DNA from: Micromonospora narathiwatensis
GTDB taxonomy: Bacteria; Actinomycetota; Actinomycetes; Mycobacteriales; Micromonosporaceae
Reading direction: 5' to 3'
Length of the DNA stretch: 64,000 nt
NCBI RefSeq assembly: GCF_900089605.1
Contig: NZ_LT594324.1
Coordinates: 1,302,001-1,366,000, forward strand
The notes beneath the pieces are model-generated. The model was not told where the DNA came from and searched no databases. It saw nothing but the letters and a program-made list of their open reading frames with translations. Shown in pieces: positions 49,170-58,587 of this stretch (its first letter is position 1; every line of letters begins with the position of its first letter). The translations under genes and the position numbers were made by a program.

Positions 49170-49949
49170 TCAGTGCCGGGCCACGTAGACGGTGTTCGCG
49201 GCCTCCCGACCCTGCAGCGGGTTGGGGAAGCGGACGACGTGCGCCACCGAGGTCGGAAACACCTCGGTCAGCACCCGCTGGAACGCCGAGTCGGGCGGGT
49301 CGTTGGACCAGAGCGCGAAGACGCCGTCGGAGTGCAGCAGCGCGGCGAGCCGGCGCAGCCCGTCCACGGTGTAGAAGGCGGCGTGGCTCGGGTGCAGCAC
49401 CTGGCGGGGCGAGTGGTCCACGTCGAGCAGCACCGCGTGGAACCGCCGGCCCGGTGACTCGGGGTCGAGGCCGGCGCCGCCGGCGACGGCCGCGAAGAAG
49501 TCGGCCCGCACGAACCGGGTACGCGGATCGGCGGCCAGCCCGGCGGTGAACGGCAGCAGGTCCCGCCGGTGCCAGTCGATCACGTCCTCGATCGCCTCGA
49601 CCACCAGCATCGAGCGCACCCGGGGATCCTCCAGCGCGGTCCGCGCGGTGTAGCCGAGCCCGAGACCGCCCACCACCACGTCCAGGGCGTCCCCGGTCAG
49701 CGGCGCGAGCCCGAGCCGGGCGAGTTCGATCTCCGCGACCGGGAACAGGCTGGACATCAGGAACTCGTCGTCGAGTTTCACCTCGTACACGTCGACGTCG
49801 AGCGACGGGTCGCGGCGCCGGCGCAGGCTGATCTCGCCGATCGGGGTCTCCCGCCAGGCCAGTTCCTCGAATCGAGCCGCCACCGCGGTGGTCCTCTCCG
49901 CCGGTCCGTGACCGGATGCTACCGGTCCGCCGTCCCGCGGCCGGGTCAT
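49170..49949 (-). CDS. Spermidine synthase-like methyltransferase-fold protein
   Basis: 259 aa with a Rossmann core of the PABS type: LDVVVGGLGLGYTARTAL, MLVVEAIEDVIDWH, FHAVLLDVDHSPRQVLH. It lacks the GGGDG of true spermidine synthases, so polyamine synthesis is doubtful. The ATG sits at 49949. Probably an orphan member of the family with an unknown amine substrate. Confidence 0.75.
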   Translation of the reverse strand: MTRPRDGGPVASGHGPAERTTAVAARFEELAWRETPIGEISLRRRRDPSLDVDVYEVKLDDEFLMSSLFPVAEIELARLGLAPLTGDALDVVVGGLGLGYTARTALEDPRVRSMLVVEAIEDVIDWHRRDLLPFTAGLAADPRTRFVRADFFAAVAGGAGLDPESPGRRFHAVLLDVDHSPRQVLHPSHAAFYTVDGLRRLAALLHSDGVFALWSNDPPDSAFQRVLTEVFPTSVAHVVRFPNPLQGREAANTVYVARH

Positions 49950-50069
49950 CCGCGTTGCTCAGCCGTTTTTCGCCGGCGGCGGCATCGCTCGCCCCACCTC
50001 GGGTACGCCTACCGCCGCGCGGCGACCTGGACCCGTCGCCGGTCGAGGACGTCGGAGAGGGGAGCGGGC

Positions 50070-51083
50070 GTGGCGGAGATGCTGGCCGGGCGGCTGCACG
50101 TGGCCGAGCGGGCGTTGCGGATGGAGACGGTGCCGGTGCCCGAGCCGGGGCGCGGGCAGGTGCGGATCCGGGTCGCCGCCGCCGGGGTGTGCCTGTCGGA
50201 CGTGCACCTGATCGACGGCACCCTCAGCCCGCTGTACCTGTCGGGCGACGTGGTGACCCTCGGGCACGAGGTCGCGGGCACCGTGGACGCGCTCGGCGAA
50301 GGGGTACGGGGCTGGCAGCCGGGCCAGCGGGTGCTGCTCCAGGCGGGGGAGCGGGACCGGTTCGGTCTCGTGCTCACCCGCGGCGTCGACTACGACGGCG
50401 GCTGGGCCGAGTACGCCCTGGCCCGCGAGGACACCCTGGTCCCCGTCCCGGACCTGCTCCCGTTCGAGCAGGCCTGCATCATCCCGGACGCGGTCTCCAC
50501 GCCGTGGGCGGCGGTGACCGACACCGCGCGGGTACGGCCGGCCGAGGCGGCCGGGGTGTGGGGCGTCGGCGGGTTGGGCGCGCACGCGGTGCAGTTGCTG
50601 CTGCTGGTCGGCGCGGCCCCGGTGATCGCGGTGGATCCGCTGCCGGCGGCCCGGGACCGGGCGATCGCCTTCGGCGCGGACGTGGCCCTCGACCCGAAGG
50701 ACGACGGATTCAAGGACGCCGTGCTGGAGCTGACCGGCACCCGAGGGCTGGACGTCGCGTTCGACTTCGCCGGCGTCAACGCGGTCCGCGAGCAGGCCAT
50801 GACCGTGCTCGGCCGGCACGGCCGGCTGGTGCTCGCCGGCATCGCCAACCAGCCGATCAGCATCCCGTCGGACAGCCGGTTCAGCTACAACCGGCAGGCG
50901 GTGCTCGGCCACTACGGCTCGGAGGCCGAGCACGTCGGGCAGTTGGTGACGCTCACCGGGCTGGGCCGGCTCGATCTGTCCGCGTCGGTCAGCGACGTGC
51001 TGGCGCTCGCCGACGCGCCGGAGGCGGTGCGCCGGGTGCACGACAAGCAGGGCAACCCGATCCGGCTGATCCTGCGCCCGTGA
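50070..51083 (+). CDS. MDR-family alcohol dehydrogenase-like protein
   Basis: 337 aa from GTG 50070 (GGAGAGGGGAG upstream). GVCLSDVHLIDG (catalytic-zinc Cys), GHEVAGTVDALG and the cofactor motif GVGGLGAHAVQLL are present. The four-cysteine structural-zinc loop is missing: the region reads LLQAGERDRFGLVLTRGVDYDGG. Likely an NAD(P)-dependent oxidoreductase of an alcohol or aldehyde. Confidence 0.87.
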   Translation: MAEMLAGRLHVAERALRMETVPVPEPGRGQVRIRVAAAGVCLSDVHLIDGTLSPLYLSGDVVTLGHEVAGTVDALGEGVRGWQPGQRVLLQAGERDRFGLVLTRGVDYDGGWAEYALAREDTLVPVPDLLPFEQACIIPDAVSTPWAAVTDTARVRPAEAAGVWGVGGLGAHAVQLLLLVGAAPVIAVDPLPAARDRAIAFGADVALDPKDDGFKDAVLELTGTRGLDVAFDFAGVNAVREQAMTVLGRHGRLVLAGIANQPISIPSDSRFSYNRQAVLGHYGSEAEHVGQLVTLTGLGRLDLSASVSDVLALADAPEAVRRVHDKQGNPIRLILRP

Positions 51084-51168
51084 AGCGGGCAACCCGACGG
51101 CCGTCGGCCGGGCCGCGCGGCCCGGACCGGGCCGTCCCTGACGACGGGAGCCTCACCACGCCCCGGCG

Positions 51169-51224
51169 GCGGGGCGGGTCAGTCGACCGGTCGGGCGCGG
51201 GGCGGGTCAGCCGACCGGTCGGGC
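51169..51224. repeat. 28-bp tandem duplication at the methyltransferase 3' end
   Basis: Two 28-bp copies (51169-51196 and 51197-51224) differ at one base. The right copy contains the methyltransferase stop codon (51207-51209) and last codons; the left copy is outside the gene. 28 is not a multiple of 3, so the copies read in different frames. Probable slippage duplication. Confidence 0.8.
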
Positions 51225-51815
51225 GGCGACGACGAGCGTGTCGAGGGCGTCGGTGCTGCCGCCGTCGGCGGTGGGCACCGGCCGGCGGGTGGTCTCGGCC
51301 CGGCGGATCCGCAGCCCGGCGAGCCCGTCGACCACGGCCTCCGGGGTGAGCAGGATCCTCGGGTCCTGCGGGCCGCCGATACCGCCGGTGAGGTTGGCGA
51401 GGTCGTGGCCGACGACGACCAGGGTGCCACCGGGGCGCAGCGCGCGCCGCGCCGAGTCGAGCACCCCGGCCAGTTCCTCGGCGGGCAGGTGCAGGTAGCT
51501 GATCAGGACCAGGTCGTAGCTGCCGGGCACCGGCCGGTACGCGGTGACGTCCGCGACCCGCCACTCGACCGGTACGCCCCGGTGTGCGGCCAGTTCGCGC
51601 CCCCGGGCGACGGCCACCGGCGAGAAGTCCACCGCGGTGACCCGCCAGTCGTGCTCGGCCAGCCAGACCGCGTTGCGTCCCTCGCCGGCCGCCAGGTCGA
51701 GCGCGCTGCCGGGGGTGAGCCCCTCGACCGCCTCGACGACGAACCGGTTCGGCTCAACGCCCCACACCAGATCCGGCGTGTCGGCGTACCGCGCGTCCCA
51801 GGCGCTGCTGTCCAC
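51207..51815 (-). CDS. SAM-dependent methyltransferase (class I)
   Basis: 202 aa from GTG 51815 (GGGAGAG upstream). WDARYADTPDLVWGVEPNRFV, motif I ALDLAAGEGRNAVWLA, VTAVDFSP and LRPGGTLVVVGHD. Similar to small tellurite-resistance/TehB-like methyltransferases. Its start overlaps the end of the TauE-like fragment by 62 nt, unusually long for the region. Substrate unknown. Confidence 0.87.
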   Translation of the reverse strand: MDSSAWDARYADTPDLVWGVEPNRFVVEAVEGLTPGSALDLAAGEGRNAVWLAEHDWRVTAVDFSPVAVARGRELAAHRGVPVEWRVADVTAYRPVPGSYDLVLISYLHLPAEELAGVLDSARRALRPGGTLVVVGHDLANLTGGIGGPQDPRILLTPEAVVDGLAGLRIRRAETTRRPVPTADGGSTDALDTLVVAARPVG

Positions 51816-52266
51816 GGTGTCTCTCCCTTCGGCGGCGTCGCACCGCCGCCACCGTGACCGTACCGGCCGCTGCAAGCGCTCCCACGGCGGCCACCGCCAG
51901 TCCCCACTCCGTGGGGAGTTGCTGGGCGAGGACGAAGACGCCCATCACCACGACGAACCAGTCGAACGCCCGGCGCAGCAGGTCCGCCGGCACGCGCCCG
52001 GCGAGCCGACCGCCCAGGACGCTGCCGGCGACGGCGGCGACCGTGACCGCGATCGCCAGGCCCCAGTCGATGCTCACGGTGGACAGGTAGCCGGCCAGTC
52101 CGGCGAAGGACTTCAGGGCGATGACCACCAGCGAGGTGCCGACCGCGATCGGCATCGGCAGCCCGCCGAGCAGGGTCAGGGCGGGCACCACCAGGAAGCC
52201 GCCGCCGGCGCCGACCAACCCGGTCACCAGCCCGACCACGATCCCGTCCAGGATCACCCGGAGCAC
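51754..52266 (-). CDS. TauE/SafE permease, C-terminal half (separated by apparent frameshift)
   Basis: 170 aa from GTG 52266. VILDGIVVGLVTGLVGAGGGFLVVPALTLLGG is the second TauE/SafE repeat, with about four membrane segments. Upstream in this frame the sequence reads RPAPRELPVLRVILDG without a stop, the natural continuation of the preceding gene. It therefore looks like the displaced second half of one protein. The basic tail (RRRRRERHRG onward) runs into the methyltransferase start and may not be native. Confidence 0.75.
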   Translation of the reverse strand: MLRVILDGIVVGLVTGLVGAGGGFLVVPALTLLGGLPMPIAVGTSLVVIALKSFAGLAGYLSTVSIDWGLAIAVTVAAVAGSVLGGRLAGRVPADLLRRAFDWFVVVMGVFVLAQQLPTEWGLAVAAVGALAAAGTVTVAAVRRRRRERHRGQQRLGRAVRRHAGSGVGR

Positions 52267-53213
52267 CGGCAGCTCGCGCGGAGCCGGCCGGCCCGCCGGC
52301 CCCGGATCATGGCGACCGCGGTGGCCAGCATCATGAGCGCGAACCCGGTGAGCAGGTACGCCGACGGGACGTACCCGGCCAGCCGGCCGCCCGCGTACGC
52401 GCCGGTCATCCCCGCGACGCCGAAGATCAGCCCGGTACGCCAGCGGACCCGCCCCGCCCGGGCGTGCGGCAGCAGGGCCACGGCGCTGGTGACGCCGACG
52501 ACGAGCAGGGACGTCGCGATGGCCTCCTTCGCGGGCAGCCCGGCGACGTAGACCAGCAGCGGCACGGCGAGGATGGACCCGCCGCCGCCGAGCAGGCCGA
52601 GGCTGGCGCCGATCAGCACGGCCAGCCCGACGGTGAGCCCGACCGCCACGGTCATGACCGGGAACCGGTCAGCTGGCCGACGAGTGTCCAGGTCGCAGCT
52701 CGCGCCCCGGTTGTACGGCAGCCTGCTCAGCAGCATGCCCATCGCGCAGGTGTTGCTCACCGCCGCGAAGGTCAGCCCGGCGCCGATGAACCCGACGACC
52801 CACTTCAGCCCCGGTACGAACCCCGAGCCGAGGACGCTGAGCAGCACGATCGAGCCGGCGACGAGCCGGACCTGACGCTCCACGTCCCAGCGCCGCCGGC
52901 CCTGCGTGACCGGCGCGGCCGTGGCCTGCCTCGCCAGCATGCCGCCGTCCAGGACGGTGAGGTTGGGCGGGCCGGCCCCGGCGAGGGCCTGTCCGGCCTG
53001 ACCGGCGCGGACGCCGGAGCGGCAGATCAGCACCACGTCCTCGGCCAGGTGGTTGCGCAGCTCGTCGCGATGCTCGCGGAGCAGGTCCAGCGGGACGTTG
53101 TAGGCGCCGGGGATGTGCGCCGTCTCGAACTCGGCCGGGGTGCGCACGTCGAGCAGGCGGGGGGACCGCCCGGAGTCGATCAGCTCACGCAGCGTGGCGG
53201 CGTCCGGGTCCAC
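52254..53213 (-). CDS. Rhodanese-DUF2892-TauE/SafE (N-terminal half) fusion
   Basis: 319 aa from GTG 53213. Rhodanese domain 1-90 with the persulfide cysteine in CRSGVRA (Cys64); a YgaP-type DUF2892 membrane segment 110-170 (VAGSIVLLSVLGS, NTCAMGMLLSRLPYNR); then the first TauE/SafE repeat 188-300 (LTVGLAVLIGASLGLLGGGGSILAVPLL). It ends shortly after in an atypical GRLRASCRCSG tail. Function: sulfur-transfer and export of a sulfur anion such as sulfite, in sulfide detoxification. Downstream of a CstR-type repressor. Confidence 0.85.
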   Translation of the reverse strand: MDPDAATLRELIDSGRSPRLLDVRTPAEFETAHIPGAYNVPLDLLREHRDELRNHLAEDVVLICRSGVRAGQAGQALAGAGPPNLTVLDGGMLARQATAAPVTQGRRRWDVERQVRLVAGSIVLLSVLGSGFVPGLKWVVGFIGAGLTFAAVSNTCAMGMLLSRLPYNRGASCDLDTRRPADRFPVMTVAVGLTVGLAVLIGASLGLLGGGGSILAVPLLVYVAGLPAKEAIATSLLVVGVTSAVALLPHARAGRVRWRTGLIFGVAGMTGAYAGGRLAGYVPSAYLLTGFALMMLATAVAMIRGRRAGRLRASCRCSG

Positions 53214-53269
53214 GGGCGTGTTTACCCGCCCGTGCCGCGATCAGGCGGCGCGGGCGGCGGATCGTGCGG

Positions 53270-53659
<390 letters not shown>

Positions 53660-53696
53660 TTATCCTGTGCCCCGACGATCCACCGGAAGGGACCCG

Positions 53697-55079
53697 ATGC
53701 CGTCGCGGCAGGACCAGCTCCACTCGTACCAGTTCACCGTCCAGCGGGCGGTCGCCGCGCTGGTGATGCGGGAGACCGACCCCGCGCAGTCACCGTTCCG
53801 GCGGCTGGCCGGCGCGGGCCTAACCAGTGTGCTGGTCGCCGTGATCGCGCTCGGCGGCGTCGCCCTGTACGGCCTCTTCGCCGGCGGTGGCAGCTCCTGG
53901 CGCGACCCGACCGCCGTGATCGTGGAGAAGGAGTCCGGCGCGCGGTTCGTCTACCGGGAGGACAAGCTGCACCCGGTGCTCAACTACGCCTCCGCGCTGC
54001 TGATCATCGGGGCGGAACGGCCCAGGACGGTCCTGGTGTCCCGCCGCTCCATCGACGGGGTGCCGCGCGGACTGCCACTCGGCATCGCCGACGCCCCGGA
54101 CTCGCTGCCGGCACCCGGGCGGCTGGTCGACGGGGCGTGGACGGTCTGCTCGGTCGGCGCCGGCGAGGCGGGGCGTACGGAGGCGCGTTCGGCCCTGTTG
54201 ATCGGGCGGGACGCCACCGGCGGGCGGCCCCTCGGCGAGCAGGGGCTGCTGCTGCGCCACCCGGACGGCGCCCTGCACCTGCTCTGGCACGATCGGCGCT
54301 ACCTGCTCCGCGACACCGACCGGGTGCTGGCCGCACTGGCCGCGACCCGAGAACGCGCCGTGCCGGTGGCCCCGGCGCTGCTCAACACCGTGCCGGCCGG
54401 CGCCGACCTGGCCCCGCCCCGGGTACCCGACCTCGGCGAGCCCTCCGACCGGGTCGCCGGCGCCACCATCGGCGACGTCTATCTGGTACGCAACTCCGGC
54501 GGCGGCCGCCAGTACGCGGTGGCCGAGCGGGGCGGGCTGGCCGGCGTCACCGAGCTACAGGCCGCGCTGTTGCTCGCCCGGACCGGCCAGGGCGACCCGA
54601 AGCCGATCACCCTCGGTCGCTTCGCCGCCCTGCCCAAGCTTCCCGACCGGGTGCCGACCGGGCCCACCGCGCCGCCGGCCGTGCCGCCCCGGCTGGCCAC
54701 CGTGGACGCCGGCGCGCTCTGCGTCCGGGTCGGCGACGACACCCGCGTACGCGACGTCCGGCTGGGCGCCACCCCGCCGGACCTCTCCGCCGCCGCCCGC
54801 ACGGCGACCGGCCGGGCCGGGCTCGCCGACCAGGTGGTGGTCGAGCCCGGCCGGGGCGCGGTGGTCGAGGCCACGGCGGCGCCCGGTGCCGGCGGCGGCG
54901 CGCTCTGCGTCATCACCGACCTGGGCCGGCGGTACGTGCTCGCCGGCGAGGACGTGCTCGGCATGCTCGGCTACACCGGCGTACGCCCGGTCCGGCTGCC
55001 GGCGGGCCTGGTCAGCCTGGTGCCGGCCGGCAGCCCGCTCGACCCGACCGCCGCCCGTACGGTCGCCGCCCCGGCCTGA
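53697..55079 (+). CDS. eccB: Type VII secretion protein EccB (orphan)
   Basis: 460 aa from ATG 53697 (GGAAGGG). Short cytoplasmic N-terminus SRQDQLHSYQFTVQRAVAALV, one membrane helix at about 43-65, then a large extracytoplasmic region with the EccB repeats; two cysteines (in TVCSVGAG and GALCVRVGD/ALCVITDLG) are retained. EccB is a membrane-core subunit of ESX secretion. No eccC, eccD, mycP or esx genes are adjacent, so it is an orphan within this window. Confidence 0.9.
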   Translation: MPSRQDQLHSYQFTVQRAVAALVMRETDPAQSPFRRLAGAGLTSVLVAVIALGGVALYGLFAGGGSSWRDPTAVIVEKESGARFVYREDKLHPVLNYASALLIIGAERPRTVLVSRRSIDGVPRGLPLGIADAPDSLPAPGRLVDGAWTVCSVGAGEAGRTEARSALLIGRDATGGRPLGEQGLLLRHPDGALHLLWHDRRYLLRDTDRVLAALAATRERAVPVAPALLNTVPAGADLAPPRVPDLGEPSDRVAGATIGDVYLVRNSGGGRQYAVAERGGLAGVTELQAALLLARTGQGDPKPITLGRFAALPKLPDRVPTGPTAPPAVPPRLATVDAGALCVRVGDDTRVRDVRLGATPPDLSAAARTATGRAGLADQVVVEPGRGAVVEATAAPGAGGGALCVITDLGRRYVLAGEDVLGMLGYTGVRPVRLPAGLVSLVPAGSPLDPTAARTVAAPA

Positions 55080-55135
55080 CCTCGTTCCCGGCATCCGGCG
55101 ACCGGGCCGGAGGCGGCCGGCGGGTGCGGCGCGAC

Positions 55136-55741
55136 TCAGCCGACGGGCTTACGCAGCACCGTCACCGCGAAATCGGCGTCGTCCCGCCACGGACGCAGGT
55201 CCCAGGTGGCGAAGCGGTGCTCCAGGTGGAGCCCCGTCGACACCGCGTCGGCGTCGAACTCGGTGAGCGGATAGCCCCGGTCGGTGCCGAAGCCGACCAC
55301 CAGGATCCCGTCCGGGCGGACGTGCGCCGCGATCCGGGCCAGCACCGCCCGCTCGGTGCCCGGAGCGACGAACGCCAGCACGTTGCCGGCGCACACGGCG
55401 GCGTCGAACGGCTCCGGCTCGCCCTGGGCGGCCAGATCCAACTCGGCCAGGTCGGCGACCAGCCAGCGCGGACCGGGGTGGTCCGCCCGCGCCGCCCCGA
55501 TCAGCGCCGGGTCGGCATCCACGCCGACGACGCGATGACCACGGGCGGCGAGTTCGGCCCCGACCCGGCCGGTGCCGCAGCCGGCGTCCAGGATCCGCGC
55601 GCCCGGCGGGACCATCGCGTCCAGCAGGCGCGCCTCGCCGGCCAGGTCCGCTCCCTCGGCGGCGAGTCGCCGGAACCGGTCGATGTACCACTGTGAGTGC
55701 CCCGGCTTCGTCTCGGTCACCCAGCGGGTCGGCTTACCCAT
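55136..55741 (-). CDS. SAM-dependent methyltransferase (class I)
   Basis: 201 aa from ATG 55741. SQWYIDRFRRLAAEGADLAGEARLLDAMV, motif I ILDAGCGTGRVGAELAARGH, VVGVDADP, and FDAAVCAGNVLAFV. This small-molecule methyltransferase family is widespread in actinobacteria; no substrate is known. Convergent with eccB. Confidence 0.88.
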   Translation of the reverse strand: MGKPTRWVTETKPGHSQWYIDRFRRLAAEGADLAGEARLLDAMVPPGARILDAGCGTGRVGAELAARGHRVVGVDADPALIGAARADHPGPRWLVADLAELDLAAQGEPEPFDAAVCAGNVLAFVAPGTERAVLARIAAHVRPDGILVVGFGTDRGYPLTEFDADAVSTGLHLEHRFATWDLRPWRDDADFAVTVLRKPVG

Positions 55742-55790
55742 TCCGCCACCGTAACTGATCTTGCGGCGGCGGTGCCACGAAGCGACGGGC

Positions 55791-56393
55791 TCAGGTGAGG
55801 GCGAGGAAGGTGCCGGCGGCGAGCGGGACACCGGCGACCGTACCGGCGACGACCTGCGGCCAGGTGTGATCCCGTAGCTCGACCCGTGACCAGGCGACCG
55901 TGGTCACCAGCAGCCAGCCGACGTGCAGGGCGGGGCCGAAGAGCAGCACCAGGACGGCCGTGGAGGCGGCGGCCACGGCGGCGTGGATGCTGAGCTTCCA
56001 CCAGTGGTTCACCAGGGTGCAGGCCGCGCCGACCACGAAGATGACGACGATCATGGCGAACAGTTCGGCCGGCGCGCGCAGCACGGCGAGCAGGACCATC
56101 CCCACCGCCACGGAGGCCAGGCCGGTCAGCAGGGGACGGGCCCGCTGCGTACGGTCGCCGACGTGCCGGTCACTGAGCCGGCCCCGGCGTACGCCGTGGA
56201 CGATCACGCCGACCGGGATGACCGCGCAGAACAGCAGCGCGGTCCCGCCCCACGCCAGGAACTCCCACGGGTCGTGACTGACCTGGGCCGCCACCACCAG
56301 CGGCATGGCGGTGACCAGGACGCCCGGTGCGAGCACCTCGGTGACCAGCCGGGCGAGTCGTCCGCCGACGGTCCGTTCCGTAGCTGTCCGCAC
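55791..56393 (-). CDS. PAP2-like membrane phosphatase family protein
   Basis: 200 aa from GTG 56393. About six hydrophobic segments. WWKLSIHAA (Ser-x-His) and SRVELRDHTWPQVVAG (SRxxxxxH) match PAP2 motifs 2 and 3, though motif 1 (KxxxxxxRP) is only approximate (RTQRARPLL). Likely acts on a lipid phosphate at the membrane. Confidence 0.75.
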   Translation of the reverse strand: MRTATERTVGGRLARLVTEVLAPGVLVTAMPLVVAAQVSHDPWEFLAWGGTALLFCAVIPVGVIVHGVRRGRLSDRHVGDRTQRARPLLTGLASVAVGMVLLAVLRAPAELFAMIVVIFVVGAACTLVNHWWKLSIHAAVAAASTAVLVLLFGPALHVGWLLVTTVAWSRVELRDHTWPQVVAGTVAGVPLAAGTFLALT

Positions 56394-56424
56394 CGGTTCA
56401 TCCTGGTGTCCGGAACCATCAAGG

Positions 56425-58578
56425 TCAACCGGCCCTGGTGGCCGTGTCCGGGCCGACCGCCGTGCCACGTGGCGGCGGGGCCGGCGTGGCCGCACCGTCC
56501 TGGGGCGGCTCGGCGGTCAGCGACTCGGCCGGCACCGGCTCGACCTCGACCCGGCAGTCGTGGAACGTCGGTGCGCCGCCCAGGTCGGTGTCCCGCACGG
56601 CGGTCACCGCGTTGACGGTGGCCCGCCCCGGGCTCAGCCGCGCCCAGTACGCCTTGTAGGTGAACGCCAGCCCTGGTCGGGTCGCGTCGTCCACGGCGAC
56701 CGCCGCGAGGAAGGCGCCCCGGTCGTTGCGGACCCGCACGGCGTCGCCGTCGACGAGCCCGCGCGTCGCCGCGTCGGCCGGGTGCAGGTGCACCCGGGGC
56801 GGCCCGGTCCGCCGTGCGTGCCAGGGCAGCGAGGCGAAGGTGGAGTTCATCAGGAACCGGCCGGCCGGGGCGACGAGCACCAGCGGGAACCGGCGGGCCA
56901 GCTCCGGGTCGGCGGCCTCCGCCGGCGGGGTGTAGCCGGGCAGTGGATCCACCCCGTACCGGACCAGCGCCGGGTCGTGCAGCCGGGCCCGGCCGTCCGG
57001 CGTGGGAAAGCCGCCGTCGGCGTACGGGGCCGTCCCGACCGCCACCCCGGTGGCCCGGGCGTACGTCCGCTCGCGCAGCTCCTCGAAGCTGAGCGGGGTG
57101 CCGTGGAGCAGTTGCCGGGCCAGGTCCTCGTCGCTGTCCCGCAGCCGGGGGTGGTCGATGCCCAGCGCGGCGGCGATCCGGCGGAAGATCTCGGTGTTCG
57201 GCAGCGCCTCGCCCGGCGCCCGGGTCACCGGCAGGTTCAGCGTCGTGTAGTGGTGGCCGTAGGAGGAGTGCAGGTCCAGGTGCTCGGGCTGCATGGTGGC
57301 CGGCAGCACGACGTCGGCGAAGTCGCAGGTGTCGGTCCAGCGTTGCTCCAGCACGACGGTGAACAGGTCGTCGCGGCGCAGGCCGGTGAGCAGCCGGGTC
57401 TGGTCGGGGGCGGTGGCGGCCGGGTTGGCGTTGAAGACCACCAGGGACGTCACCGGCGGGTCGGCCTCCCCGGTGAGCACGGCGGCGAGCCGGCTCATGT
57501 TCACCGACCGGGCGGGCGGGGCCGGCAGGTCCGGCGGGCGGACCACCGGACCCTCGTCGATCGGATGGTGCCCGCTGGTCGAGACGAGGGCGCCCCCGCC
57601 CGGGTACCGGAAATCCCCGGTGACCAGCGGCAGCGCGCAGACCGCCCGGATCGCCTGGCCCGCGCCCTGGTGCCGTTGCAGGCCCAGGCCGACCCGGACC
57701 GCGGTGGGCCGGGTGGTGGCGATCCGCTCGCCGAGACGGCGGACCACCTCGACCGGCAGGCCGCACTCGGCGGCGGCCCGCTCCACCGGCCATTCGCCGA
57801 GCCGGACCGCCAGCTCCGGCCAGCCGACGGTGTGCGCCGCGAGCCACCGCTCGTCGGCCGCGCCGGCGTCGAGGACGTGCCGCATCAGCCCGAGCGCCAA
57901 CGCGGCGTCGGTGCCGGGCAGCGGGGCGACGTGCTCGTCGCTGCGGGCGGCGGTGTCCGTGCGCAGCGGGTCGACGGTGACCAGGTACGCGCCGCGCTCC
58001 CGGGCCTGCTGCACGAACGGCCACAGGTGCAGGTTGGTGGCGAGCGGGTTGGCCCCCCAGAGCACGATCAGCTTCGCGTCCACGATCGACTCGGGCTCGA
58101 AACCGACCGAACCGCCGTAGATCGAGCGTTGGGCGGCCCGCGCGGCGCCGGTGCAGATGGTGGTGTCCAGCCGCGACGCCCCCAGGTGTGCGAACAGCCG
58201 TGGGCCCATGCTCCAGCCCTGCACGTGCCCCATCGTGCCGGCGAAGTAGTAGGGCAGGACTGCCTCCGGGCCGTCCCGGTCGATGCTCGCGCGCAGCCCG
58301 GCGGCCACCCGGTTGACCGCCTCGGCCCAGGTCGCCGGCCGGTAGGAGAGCTGCCCGACCCCCTTCGGCCCGGTCCGCACGTACGGGGTGGTCAGCCGGT
58401 CGGGGCCGTTGACCGCGTCGAGGTAGCGGTTGACCTTGCCGCAGAGCGCGCCCCGGGTGAACGGGTGGTCCCGGTCGCCGCGCAGGGCGACGGCCCGGCC
58501 GTCCTCCACGGTGAGCTGCCATACGCAGGTGTCCGGGCAGTCCAGCGGGCAGGCGCCGGGGTGCGTGGTGCGGACCAT
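56425..58578 (-). CDS. Molybdopterin-dependent oxidoreductase (DMSO-reductase family)
   Basis: 717 aa. N-terminal [4Fe-4S] site CPLDCPDTC with a fourth Cys in GALCGK; VDPLRTDTA, LGLQRHQGAGQAIRA, NANPAATAPDQ and C-terminal SFASLPWHARRTGPPRVHLHPADA (molybdopterin dinucleotide-binding domain). No Tat leader, so cytoplasmic. Physiological substrate unknown; similar proteins are annotated as formate dehydrogenase- or biotin-sulfoxide-reductase-like. Confidence 0.92.
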   Translation of the reverse strand: MVRTTHPGACPLDCPDTCVWQLTVEDGRAVALRGDRDHPFTRGALCGKVNRYLDAVNGPDRLTTPYVRTGPKGVGQLSYRPATWAEAVNRVAAGLRASIDRDGPEAVLPYYFAGTMGHVQGWSMGPRLFAHLGASRLDTTICTGAARAAQRSIYGGSVGFEPESIVDAKLIVLWGANPLATNLHLWPFVQQARERGAYLVTVDPLRTDTAARSDEHVAPLPGTDAALALGLMRHVLDAGAADERWLAAHTVGWPELAVRLGEWPVERAAAECGLPVEVVRRLGERIATTRPTAVRVGLGLQRHQGAGQAIRAVCALPLVTGDFRYPGGGALVSTSGHHPIDEGPVVRPPDLPAPPARSVNMSRLAAVLTGEADPPVTSLVVFNANPAATAPDQTRLLTGLRRDDLFTVVLEQRWTDTCDFADVVLPATMQPEHLDLHSSYGHHYTTLNLPVTRAPGEALPNTEIFRRIAAALGIDHPRLRDSDEDLARQLLHGTPLSFEELRERTYARATGVAVGTAPYADGGFPTPDGRARLHDPALVRYGVDPLPGYTPPAEAADPELARRFPLVLVAPAGRFLMNSTFASLPWHARRTGPPRVHLHPADAATRGLVDGDAVRVRNDRGAFLAAVAVDDATRPGLAFTYKAYWARLSPGRATVNAVTAVRDTDLGGAPTFHDCRVEVEPVPAESLTAEPPQDGAATPAPPPRGTAVGPDTATRAG

Positions 58579-58587
58579 GCGCGGAGC

